NCBI RefSeq assembly: GCF_018128965.1
Contig: NZ_JAAEDH010000001.1
Coordinates: 372,001-436,000, forward strand
Origin: Plastoroseomonas arctica
GTDB taxonomy: Bacteria; Pseudomonadota; Alphaproteobacteria; Acetobacterales; Acetobacteraceae
Length of the DNA: 64,000 nucleotides
Direction of reading: 5' to 3'
Shown here one piece after another: positions 56,868 through 64,000 of this stretch. The notes under the pieces are model-generated. The model was not told the origin of the DNA, did not search any database, and saw only the letters and a list, made by a program, of their open reading frames with translations. Positions within the stretch are counted from its first letter, which is position 1. Each line of letters begins with the position of its first letter. A program made the translations under genes and the position numbers.

Positions 56868-58258
56868 GTGCAAGCGCCCTCACGACGGCACCGGCGATCC
56901 TCGCCCGGCTGCGCGGGACCCCGCGCCCACGCCCGCGCCCCATCGCGCCCGAGGCGATCGGCTTCCAGGGCGAACTCGATGACCTGCTCGCCGAAGGGCC
57001 GCCGCCCTTGCTCCGCGGCGCGCACCACTTGGTCGCGCTGCTGTTCCTGCTGCTGCTCGCCGTCGCCGCCATCGTCGAGGTGGATGTCGTCGTCACCGGC
57101 CAAGGGCGCCTGACCCCCGACGCGCCGCCCATCGTGCTGCAACCGATGGAGCGCGCCGTCATCCGCGAGATCCGGGTGCGCGCCGGCGACGTGGTGCGCG
57201 GCGGCCAAGTGCTCGCCTTGCTTGACACCACCTTCGCCGATGCCGACACCGCCACCCTCACCGCCCAGCACCGCCTGCTGACCGCGCAGGCGACACGCAT
57301 TGACGCCGAGCTCGGCGGCTCGCCCATGCATGCGACGCTCGAGCCCGACCTGCTGCTGCAAGCCGCGCTGCAATCCCAGCGCGAAATCGTGCGCACCACG
57401 CGGCTTCGCTTCTTCGACGAGGATATCGCCGGCATCACCGCCTCCATCCGCAGCCTGGAGGAATCCGCCTTCCTCCGCGCCCAGCAGGCCGATCTCGCGC
57501 GCGATGTGGAGACCATGCGGTCCGACCTCGCTGAGCGGCAGGTCGGCTCGCGGCTCAACCTGCTCGCCGCGCGTTCGCAGCGCATCCAGGCCGAGCACGA
57601 CCTCGCGCAGGCGCGCAATCGCGTCGCCGAGCTGCGCCACGCCCTGCTCGCGAAGCAGGCCGAGCGGCAGAGTTTCGTCGAGGACTGGCGCCGCCTGCTG
57701 ATGGAGGACGCCATCCGCATCCGCGCCGAGCTCGCCCGCATTGAGGAGCAGCTGGGCAAGGCGCGGCGCCTGGGCGACCTCACCGCCATGATCGCGCCAC
57801 AGGACGGCGTGGTGCTGGAGGTCGCGCGCCGCTCGGTAGGCTCGGTGCTGCGCGAGGCGGAGCCGCTGATCACCCTGGTCCCGCTCAACGTGCCGCTGAT
57901 CGCGGAGATCGCGCTGCGCTCGGCCGATATCGGCCATGCCCGCCCCGGCGACCCGGTCGTGGTGAAGATCGACGCCTTCCCCTTCCAGCGCCACGGCGCC
58001 CTGCCCGGCCGGCTGCGCGCGGTCGCCCCGGAATCCGGCCAGCGCACCGAGACCGGCGAGGCACGGCCCGGCAGCGCCGGGCTGCATGCCGGCCAGGTGG
58101 AACTCACCGCACAGGCGCTCCCTGGCCTTCCGGAGGGCAGCCGCATCACGCCGGGGATGACGCTCACCGCCGAGATCAAGGTCGGCACCCGCAACCTACT
58201 CTCCTATTTCCTCAACCCGCTGACGCGCGGCCTGCAGGAAGCCATCCGCGAGCCCTAG
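56864..58258 (+). CDS. Type I secretion membrane-fusion adaptor (HlyD family)
   Basis: 464 residues: a cytoplasmic N-terminal tail with Pro/Arg repeats (RPRPRPIAPE), one transmembrane helix at about 55-75, then a periplasmic part. The first lipoyl half-motif is VLQPMERAVIREIRVRAGD. A long alpha-helical hairpin (about 115-330, coiled coil with many Arg/Glu/Ala) leads to the second half-motif IAPQDGVVLEVARRSVGSVL and a beta-barrel ending ITPGMTLTAEIKVG with LSYFLNPL. These are standard for HlyD/PrtE adaptors bridging the ABC exporter to TolC. ATG 56864 overlaps the exporter stop (ATGA). No tolC-like gene is in the window. Confidence 0.93.
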   Translation: MSASALTTAPAILARLRGTPRPRPRPIAPEAIGFQGELDDLLAEGPPPLLRGAHHLVALLFLLLLAVAAIVEVDVVVTGQGRLTPDAPPIVLQPMERAVIREIRVRAGDVVRGGQVLALLDTTFADADTATLTAQHRLLTAQATRIDAELGGSPMHATLEPDLLLQAALQSQREIVRTTRLRFFDEDIAGITASIRSLEESAFLRAQQADLARDVETMRSDLAERQVGSRLNLLAARSQRIQAEHDLAQARNRVAELRHALLAKQAERQSFVEDWRRLLMEDAIRIRAELARIEEQLGKARRLGDLTAMIAPQDGVVLEVARRSVGSVLREAEPLITLVPLNVPLIAEIALRSADIGHARPGDPVVVKIDAFPFQRHGALPGRLRAVAPESGQRTETGEARPGSAGLHAGQVELTAQALPGLPEGSRITPGMTLTAEIKVGTRNLLSYFLNPLTRGLQEAIREP

Positions 58259-58304
58259 GCATGCCCCCCTGACGGCGCGGGCACGGCCGGGCTAGCGTCA
58301 CCCC

Positions 58305-59483
58305 ATGCCCGAACCTTCGCTGCGCCCACCCGAAGCCCCGATGCCCTGGGCGCTGCTCGCCGCATGTTGCCTCGCGATGTTCGCGGCCTCCTGCTCCGGC
58401 ACCACGCGCGCGCCCTTCCTGATCGAGATGGCGCGCGACCTGTCGAGCACCCTCCCGCTGGTCGCGAACCTGATGGCGCTGACGTCGATCGCCTGGGGGG
58501 CGGCCTCGCTCATCGCCGGCGCCGGGTCGGACCGCTGGGGCCGCCGGCCCTTTCTGATCGGCGGGCCGGTGCTGCTCGCCCTGTGCCTGGTCGGCATGTC
58601 GAGCGGGACGAGCTACGTCGCCGTCGCCGTGTGGGCCATGCTCGCCGGGGCCTGCGCGGGCGCCTTCACCGGCACCATCATGGCGGAAGCCTCGACCCGC
58701 GTTCAGCCCGGCCAGCGCGGCCGCGCGCTGGGGTGGATCATGGCCGGGCAGTCCCTCGCCCTGCTGCTCGGCGTGCCGCTCGCGGCCTGGATCGGGGAGG
58801 CGCTGGGCTGGCGCGGCGTCACCCGCACGGTCGCGGCCATCGCGATGCTGGCCGCCCTCGCGCTGCTCGCCACCACGCTGCGCCCGGCCGGCAGCGCGCC
58901 GCACGCGCGCGGTGCCGGCGTCAGCTACCGCAAGGCGATGTCGGGCCCGGTGCTGCGCCTGCTCGCGATGGGGGTGGCCGAGCGCGTCTGCTACGGGCTG
59001 ATGGCGGTGTATTTCGCCTCCTTCCTGCAGACCAGCTACGCGCTCACCCTCGGCACGCTCGCCCTGCCGCTGGCGCTGTTCGCGCTGGGCAACATCGCCG
59101 GCACCATCGTCGGCGGACAGATGGCCGACCGGCTGCCGAACCGCCTGCTCATCTTCGCCGCGGCCATGGCCGGCGCGGCGCTGCTCGCCCTGCCCCTGTT
59201 CGGCTGGACCCCGAGCCTGGCGGTCTCCGTGGGACTGGGGTTCGCCTATGTGCTGGTCAATGCGCTGGCGCGGCCGAGCCTGATGGCGAGCCTCGCGAGC
59301 GTGCCCGAGGAGGTGCGCGGCACGGTGCTGGGCCTCAACGTCACCTCGGCGAGCTTCGGCTGGCTGGGCGCGGCCGCGCTCGGCGGGTGGATGCTCGCGC
59401 GGCAGGGGTTCTGGGGGTTCGGGCCGCTCGCCTGCGGCATCGGGCTGCTCGGCGCGGCCCTGGCCATCCTGCGCCGGAAGTGA
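58305..59483 (+). CDS. Major facilitator superfamily transporter
   Basis: 392 residues with twelve predicted membrane helices and the MFS loop 2-3 motif GAGSDRWGRRPFLIGG, repeated in weaker form as GGQMADRLPNRLLIF between helices 8 and 9. It resembles multidrug or small-molecule exporters; the substrate is unknown. It begins 46 bp after the hlyD-type gene on the same strand, but the gap and unrelated family give no reason to tie it to secretion of the octad protein. Confidence 0.87.
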   Translation: MPEPSLRPPEAPMPWALLAACCLAMFAASCSGTTRAPFLIEMARDLSSTLPLVANLMALTSIAWGAASLIAGAGSDRWGRRPFLIGGPVLLALCLVGMSSGTSYVAVAVWAMLAGACAGAFTGTIMAEASTRVQPGQRGRALGWIMAGQSLALLLGVPLAAWIGEALGWRGVTRTVAAIAMLAALALLATTLRPAGSAPHARGAGVSYRKAMSGPVLRLLAMGVAERVCYGLMAVYFASFLQTSYALTLGTLALPLALFALGNIAGTIVGGQMADRLPNRLLIFAAAMAGAALLALPLFGWTPSLAVSVGLGFAYVLVNALARPSLMASLASVPEEVRGTVLGLNVTSASFGWLGAAALGGWMLARQGFWGFGPLACGIGLLGAALAILRRK

Positions 59484-59507
59484 CCGCCCGACCCGAGCTG
59501 CGGGCGG
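59484..59507. terminator. Hairpin after the MFS gene
   Basis: CCGCCCG and CGGGCGG form a 7-bp stem with a 10-nt loop directly after the MFS stop, between convergent genes. Confidence 0.5.
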
Positions 59508-59549
59508 CAAGGCCGGATGGCCGTCGGGGCGGTGCCCGGCGACCGAGGG

Positions 59550-60887
59550 CTATGCGTCGAGCGGCCATCGATAGCCGAACTTCCGCACGTCACGCAGCGC
59601 GAAAGCGTTCACGCCGACCTTGCCGCCCTGGTTGCCGCCGAGCAGAAAAATCCGCTCGCCATCGGTATGGTCCCAGAAGGCGACATGGCCGGACGAGCCC
59701 GGCGCCTGCGGCTCCAGCACCACCACGCATCCCTTCCTGGGACCCTCAAGCGGCTTGCCGAAATCCATCCAGTTCGCGGCCCGCGCCGAGCCGGTGCCCT
59801 TGCGCAGGAACCCCGCATTGCCCAGGCAGAAGGAGACGAAGGCGCCGCACCAGGCGACGCTGTCGGGGCTCTCGCCCAGGCTGGTCCAGCCGAAATATTC
59901 GACGATGCGGGCATTGTCCGCGGGGCCGGGCAGCTGGGCCTGGTTGACCTCCCTGAACGCGATCTCGAACCAGGCGGGCACGTCGCGCATGACCGGCTGG
60001 GGAGAGGGCGATTCGTCGCCGGGCGAGCCCGTCGTGCTGCGACCCTCGTGGGCTTCCACCGGCGCAGGCACGGCGAAGACGGCGGGCCTGGGCGCCTTCG
60101 CCTCCGCCGCCAGCAGTTCCAGCGCATCGTCGCACTCATCGACGAAGCGCTTCGCCACGCTCTCCTGCACCGGTTTCGAGTTGCCGGAGAAATGCACCAG
60201 CACCCCGTCATCGTCGCGCCGCCCGCGCTCGGCGTAGATCGCGCGGATCAGCGCAGCATCGTCCCGCGGATCCGTCGCGCCCGCGGCGCGGAAAATCCCG
60301 AGCGCACCGAAGGCGCCATGCTGCACGGTGGCCGACCACAGCACCTCATGAAGCGTGCGCACCCGTGCGGCGGCGTCGATCCCGCTCGCGATAATGCGCT
60401 TCAGCGCCACGTCGTAATGGGTGCGCAGCACATAGGCGTGCTGCTCACGCTCGAACCCCGCGGCATCGCGCGCCGCGACCGCCCGCCACGCCGCATCGAA
60501 GCCGTCGCTGCCAGGCGGCAGGCCGGCGAAATCACCCGCGAAGGGAAAGCCATCCTCCATGACGAAGCGCGTCACCGTGCCGCCCGCCGGCTGGCTCGTC
60601 ATCTGCCAACACCCGTAGGATTTGCCGCCGCGATCGCCCTTGCCGGTGGAGATGACCTCCGGCCCGCGATGGCCCACCTCGTAGCGGCGCGACAAGCCGC
60701 CCAGGGTCTCGCTCGCCTGCATGGCGACCTTCGGCACCACGAAAAAATTGAGGTCGACCGTGCCGTCCACATTGTCGCTGGCGTCGAATCGGAGCGTCTC
60801 GCCGGCCGCCTTCGCCTGGACAACAAGGCCTTCCTGGGTGGATTGCACCTCCGGGATCGGGATGCCGGCGAGCATGCCGTCCTTCAT
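59550..60887 (-). CDS. Two-domain endolysin-like protein (lysozyme-like plus CHAP/TIGR02594-like)
   Basis: 445 residues without a signal peptide. The N-terminal domain contains HRGPEVISTGKGDRGGKSYG followed by CWQMTS (about 73-98), the motif of phage and VgrG-associated muramidase-like modules. After a Pro/Ser-rich linker (about 290-310), the C-terminal domain has WFEIAFREV, a Cys in AWCGAFVSFCLG (C347) and a His in SGHVAFWDH (H401), as in CHAP/NlpC-type amidases of the TIGR02594 group. Both parts would cut peptidoglycan. No holin, phage structural or type VI genes are adjacent. The start is ATG 60887 with AAGGAGA upstream. It could be a domesticated phage lysin or an effector delivered by a system encoded elsewhere. 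Confidence 0.8.
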   Translation of the reverse strand: MKDGMLAGIPIPEVQSTQEGLVVQAKAAGETLRFDASDNVDGTVDLNFFVVPKVAMQASETLGGLSRRYEVGHRGPEVISTGKGDRGGKSYGCWQMTSQPAGGTVTRFVMEDGFPFAGDFAGLPPGSDGFDAAWRAVAARDAAGFEREQHAYVLRTHYDVALKRIIASGIDAAARVRTLHEVLWSATVQHGAFGALGIFRAAGATDPRDDAALIRAIYAERGRRDDDGVLVHFSGNSKPVQESVAKRFVDECDDALELLAAEAKAPRPAVFAVPAPVEAHEGRSTTGSPGDESPSPQPVMRDVPAWFEIAFREVNQAQLPGPADNARIVEYFGWTSLGESPDSVAWCGAFVSFCLGNAGFLRKGTGSARAANWMDFGKPLEGPRKGCVVVLEPQAPGSSGHVAFWDHTDGERIFLLGGNQGGKVGVNAFALRDVRKFGYRWPLDA

Positions 60888-60909
60888 CGCATCTCTCCTT
60901 CGCTGTGCG

Positions 60910-61038
60910 TCAGGGAAGCGGGCGCGGGAGGCACGGCATCGGCACCTCGCGCCGCGTGATCTCGGGGGTGCCGTCCTCGCTGGCGACGCGCGATATGGCG
61001 CGGAGCGGACCCAGCGAACGCGCATGCCGGCGTGCCAT
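60910..61038 (-). CDS. Possible 42-residue protein upstream of the endolysin-like gene
   Basis: A small open frame starting MARRHARSLGPLRAISRVAS, preceded by GGGGAG at ribosome-binding distance and ending 22 bp before the endolysin-like start. It is basic with a Pro/Leu-rich end and has no membrane segment. A longer start at 61119 is in frame. It may be a leader or immunity-like peptide, or chance. Confidence 0.35.
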   Translation of the reverse strand: MARRHARSLGPLRAISRVASEDGTPEITRREVPMPCLPRPLP

Positions 61039-61134
61039 CGCCTGAACTCCCCGCTCGATCGGCGTCTTGCCGTGCGAAGTATCAACCGGCCGAATGTTTA
61101 GCAGGGCGCCGAACGCCAAGGCGTTAGTTCAGCG

Positions 61135-62601
61135 TTATAAAGCCGCCAGAGCGGCAAATCGTCCCGCGCGGACCAGCGCCGCCACCGCCGCGATATCCGG
61201 CGCCATGACCCGATCCTCGCCCCAATGCGCCGCGCCGCCGCGGACCAGCGCATGCGCGGCCTCGATGGGTGCGGCGGAGGTGAGCGGCCGGTGGAAATCC
61301 AGTGCCTGCGCGCCGCACAGCAGCTCGATCGCCAGGATGTTGGCGAGGTTCTCCGCCATCGGTGCGAGGCGCAGCGCGGCGCCGGTCGCCATGCTCACAT
61401 GGTCTTCCTGGTTGGCCGAGGTGGGCAGGCTGTCCACGCTGCGCGGGGCGGCGAGCGCACGGTTCTCGGCCACGAGCGCGGCCGCCGTCACCTGCGCGAT
61501 CATGAAGCCGGAATTCAGCCCGCCATCGCGCACCAGGAATGCCGGCAGGCCGGAGAGCACGGGGTCCATGAGCAGCGCGATGCGTCGCTCGCCGATGGCG
61601 CCCAGCTCGGCCATGGCGAGGGCCAGGATATCGGCGGCGAAGGCCACCGGCTCGGCATGGAAATTCCCACCCGAAAGGATCTCGCCCCCCTCGACCACCA
61701 GCGGGTTGTCGGTGACCGCATCGGCCTCGCGTCCGAGCATGGCAGCGGCTTGATCGATCAGGTCGAGGCAGGCGCCGGCGACCTGCGGCTGGCAGCGCAG
61801 CGAATAGGGGTCCTGCACGCGCGGATCGCCGACGCGGTGGCTCTCGCGCAGCGCGCTGCCGGACATCAGCGCACGCAGCGCCGCGGCTGCGCGGATCTGC
61901 CCCGGCTGGCCGCGCAGCGCATGGATGCGCGCATCGAAGGGCGTATCGCTGCCCTTCGCCCCTTCGGTGGAGAGCGCGCCGGCGACGAGCGCGGTGCGCA
62001 GAGCATCCTCCGCCGCGAACAGCCCCGTCAGCGCGAGCGCGGTGCTCACCTGCGTGCCGTTGAGCAGCGCAAGCCCTTCCTTCGGGCCGAGCACGATCGG
62101 CGCCGGGCGTGGCCCCGCCGCCTCGCCCTCCCCCACCAGCACCAAAGCTAGATGCGCGAGCGGCGCGAGGTCGCCCGAGGCGCCGACCGAGCCCTGCGCC
62201 GGGATCACCGGGCGCGTGTCCAACGCCAGCATCTCCAGCAGCGCTTCGACCACCTCGACCCGCACGCCCGACGCCCCGCGGGCCAGCGACAGCGCTTTCA
62301 ACACCATCACCAGCCGCACCACGTCGGCGGGCAGCGGCGCGCCCACCCCGGCCGCATGGCTGCGCAGGAGGTTGAGCTGCAATTGCGCCAGCCCCTCGGC
62401 CGGGATGCGCGTCGACGCCAGCTTCCCGAAACCGGTGTTGACACCGTAGAGCGGCACGCCCTCTTCCAGCCGCACCGCCAAGGCCTGCGCCGAGGCGGCG
62501 ACCGGCGCCTGCCAGCCCGGTGCGAGTGCGACCGGCGCACCGGCGAACACCGCGCGAAGCTGGGTCAGCGTCACCGATCCCGGGGTGAGCCGTTCGCTCA
62601 T
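61135..62601 (-). CDS. hutH: Histidine ammonia-lyase
   Basis: First step of histidine degradation: histidine to urocanate plus ammonia. The 488 residues contain the self-cyclising MIO triad A141-S142-G143 in [14 protein letters not shown], the active-site Tyr in [10 protein letters not shown], and [35 protein letters not shown] and the late [10 protein letters not shown] segment. It is slightly shorter than the usual ~505-510. In this window it is separated from hutU by two unrelated small genes. It is divergent from the 62694 gene. Confidence 0.95.
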   Translation of the reverse strand: MSERLTPGSVTLTQLRAVFAGAPVALAPGWQAPVAASAQALAVRLEEGVPLYGVNTGFGKLASTRIPAEGLAQLQLNLLRSHAAGVGAPLPADVVRLVMVLKALSLARGASGVRVEVVEALLEMLALDTRPVIPAQGSVGASGDLAPLAHLALVLVGEGEAAGPRPAPIVLGPKEGLALLNGTQVSTALALTGLFAAEDALRTALVAGALSTEGAKGSDTPFDARIHALRGQPGQIRAAAALRALMSGSALRESHRVGDPRVQDPYSLRCQPQVAGACLDLIDQAAAMLGREADAVTDNPLVVEGGEILSGGNFHAEPVAFAADILALAMAELGAIGERRIALLMDPVLSGLPAFLVRDGGLNSGFMIAQVTAAALVAENRALAAPRSVDSLPTSANQEDHVSMATGAALRLAPMAENLANILAIELLCGAQALDFHRPLTSAAPIEAAHALVRGGAAHWGEDRVMAPDIAAVAALVRAGRFAALAAL

Positions 62602-62693
62602 CGCTCTCTCTCCGCAATGTCATCCATGTGCGCTTGATCCGTCCACGCAACAATGCTGATCTGGCCGCCAATCAGCGCGGGATCGAAGGCAGC

Positions 62694-63356
62694 ATGGCAA
62701 CCACATGGCCGGCCCCATTGCAGCACCAGATCAAGGTCCTGCTCGACAATTTCCTGATCGACCCGCCGGCGCTGATCGGCACCGCCTCGGTCGACGATCT
62801 CAGGCGCGCCCACCTGATGCGTCCGGCGCGGATCGAGCCGCTGTCGGGCTATAGCGAAAGCCGCGCCTTCGTGCTCGTGACGAGTTCGAACAACGAGCCG
62901 CAGCTCTGGGTCGACCCGGACGACAACAGCTACCGCGACATCTACCGGCTGTTCGCGCGCACGCGGCTGAACGTGTCCGCGGCCCTCGACGGCGACACCT
63001 ACAACTTCGACCACATGTTCCCGCGCACCGCCGGCGCGCTCGACGGGCTGAGCCATGTGCGGATGATCGCCATCGCACCCAAGCCCAACCAGTCGGCTGG
63101 GCGCACGCTGGAAAAGCGCATGGCGCAGCGGGCGCGCACGGTGGCGGGCGGCAAGGTGCTGCGGAGCGCGACCTGGATGACGATCGGCAAGGCAGCCGGG
63201 TTCGAGGGGTGGGAGTCGCTGCCCGGCGAGGATGCGGTGGCGAACCAGGCGGTGGTGGCGGCGCTGTTCGCGCATCTCGCCTCGATCGGGATCACGCCGC
63301 CGGCGGGCGCGATGGAACATGGCCTGACGGCGGGGACGCTGGGGAAGATCAGGTAG
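62694..63356 (+). CDS. Unknown protein with an HNH-like DH..P motif
   Basis: 220 residues, no signal peptide or membrane helix. The central part WVDPDDNSYRDIYRLFARTR precedes YNFDHMFPRTAG (D106, H107), then HVRMIAIAPKPNQ (N132) and an EK pair (140-141). The order D-H, N and a later acidic residue is like beta-beta-alpha-metal (HNH) nucleases, including polymorphic-toxin types, but the similarity is by eye. A Trp/Ala-rich C-terminal helix region follows. GAAGG precedes the ATG at 62694. It runs opposite to the hut genes on both sides, so it is an insertion within the hut region. Confidence 0.68.
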   Translation: MATTWPAPLQHQIKVLLDNFLIDPPALIGTASVDDLRRAHLMRPARIEPLSGYSESRAFVLVTSSNNEPQLWVDPDDNSYRDIYRLFARTRLNVSAALDGDTYNFDHMFPRTAGALDGLSHVRMIAIAPKPNQSAGRTLEKRMAQRARTVAGGKVLRSATWMTIGKAAGFEGWESLPGEDAVANQAVVAALFAHLASIGITPPAGAMEHGLTAGTLGKIR

Positions 63357-63363
63357 CGGCCCG

Positions 63364-63714
63364 CTACTTCGACGTGCGGGACTGAACCGTCCCCGTGGTC
63401 GGGTCGCGCCAGGTCTGGCCGGTGACGCGGCCATTGGCATCGCGGTTCGTCACCGTGCCGGTCGTCGGGTCACGCCAGGACTGGCCCGAATAGCGGCCAC
63501 TGGAATCCCGCCGCGTCACGGTGCCGGAGGTCGGATCGCGCGACGCGGTCCCGGTGCGGTTGCCGCCGAGGTCGTAGTAATGGACCGTTCCGCTTGTGGG
63601 GTCGCGCCAGCGGCGGCCGACCACCCGGCCGCTGGGGTCACGAACCTCTTCGCTTTGCGCGAGCGCGGGCGCCGCTGCCAGCGACATCAGCCCGGCGAGG
63701 AAGGATCTGCGCAT
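63364..63714 (-). CDS. Secreted protein with four 22-residue YD-like repeats
   Basis: 116 residues. A Sec-type signal peptide (MRRSFLAGLMSLAAAPALAQ) is followed by four tandem 22-residue repeats of the form D-x-x-G-R-x-x-G-x-x-W-R-D-P-T-[ST]-G-T-V, ending SRTSK. The xDxxGRxxG core resembles a YD/RHS-type strand repeat, so a small beta structure in the periplasm or outside is likely. The function is unknown. The start is ATG 63714; an upstream in-frame extension to 63843 lacks a signal. It sits between hutU and the convergent 62694 gene. Confidence 0.75.
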   Translation of the reverse strand: MRRSFLAGLMSLAAAPALAQSEEVRDPSGRVVGRRWRDPTSGTVHYYDLGGNRTGTASRDPTSGTVTRRDSSGRYSGQSWRDPTTGTVTNRDANGRVTGQTWRDPTTGTVQSRTSK

Positions 63715-63775
63715 CGGCCGGCTTCCGTGTTGTTGCCGTACGAGCATGACGGCATCGCCATGTGGCGCGCAAGAC

Positions 63776-64000
63776 TCACCCCAGCATCGGCAGATCCAGC
63801 CCGAACTCCCGCGCGCAGTCGATGGCGATGTCGTAGCCCGCATCCGCGTGCCGCATCACGCCGGTGGCGGGGTCGTTCCACAACACCCGCTTCAATCGCC
63901 GCGCCGCATCCGCGCTGCCGTCGCACAGGATCACCATGCCCGAATGCTGCGAATACCCCATCCCCACCCCGCCGCCATGGTGCAGGCTGACCCAGGTGGC
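63776..64000 (-). CDS. hutU: Urocanate hydratase, C-terminal 74 residues (start beyond the right edge)
   Basis: Second enzyme of histidine degradation (urocanate to imidazolone propionate). The visible end carries the highly conserved tail [20 protein letters not shown], then [20 protein letters not shown] and the [15 protein letters not shown] segment, ending in FGLDLPMLG. The remaining ~480 residues lie outside the window. hutH is 1.2 kb further along the same strand. Confidence 0.95.
   Translation of the reverse strand, partial: ATWVSLHHGGGVGMGYSQHSGMVILCDGSADAARRLKRVLWNDPATGVMRHADAGYDIAIDCAREFGLDLPMLG

Overview
The window is GC-rich chromosomal DNA (around 70% G+C by eye) from an alphaproteobacterium. 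It most resembles the Rhodospirillales/Acetobacteraceae (Roseomonas-like). The clues are the dusB-ntrB-ntrC-ntrY-ntrX...hfq-hflX gene order, a fused ispDF gene, an NDUFS4-type complex I accessory subunit, a PleD-type diguanylate cyclase beside rpmG, and a pyrB/pyrC-plsY-dprA-topA-rnr block. The genus cannot be fixed from the sequence alone.

Layout. 1-10577 (minus strand): a nitrogen-control operon, dusB-ntrB-ntrC-ntrY-ntrX, then a D-amino-acid aminotransferase, a HAD phosphatase, hfq and hflX (cut by the left edge). 10698-15309: ispDF, a PAS-GGDEF-EAL protein, a thiolase-like enzyme and a small unknown protein. 15375-18724: an FAD monooxygenase whose stop codon lies inside a tRNA-Arg, a compact tRNA-Pro / NDUFS4 / tRNA-Arg unit, a DUF192 protein and an AcuC-type deacetylase. 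18777-22111: cydDC. 22186-35621: a polysaccharide deacetylase, pyrB, an AT-rich foreign gene, an inactive-type pyrC, plsY, dprA, topA, rnr, an S41 protease and rpmG. 35651-44507: pleD, serine-glyoxylate aminotransferase, a YdiJ-like FAD/Fe-S dehydrogenase and small housekeeping or unknown genes.

44538-58258 is the most unusual part. Two methyltransferase-like genes and two SPINDLY/OGT-type (GT41) TPR glycosyltransferases precede a 1481-residue protein made of 184 uninterrupted octapeptides rich in Thr and Ser. The octads are organised in 31-octad (744 bp) super-repeats, and these are duplicated in pairs (1488 bp). A type I secretion ABC exporter and its HlyD-type adaptor follow directly. The arrangement suggests a secreted or surface repeat protein that is O-glycosylated in the cytoplasm before export. 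This is an inference from gene neighbourhood and residue composition.

58305-64000: an MFS transporter, a two-domain phage-endolysin-like protein, and a histidine-utilisation region (hutH, and hutU cut by the right edge) interrupted by an HNH-like unknown and a secreted protein with four 22-residue repeats. I found no rRNA, CRISPR array, insertion sequence or integrase.
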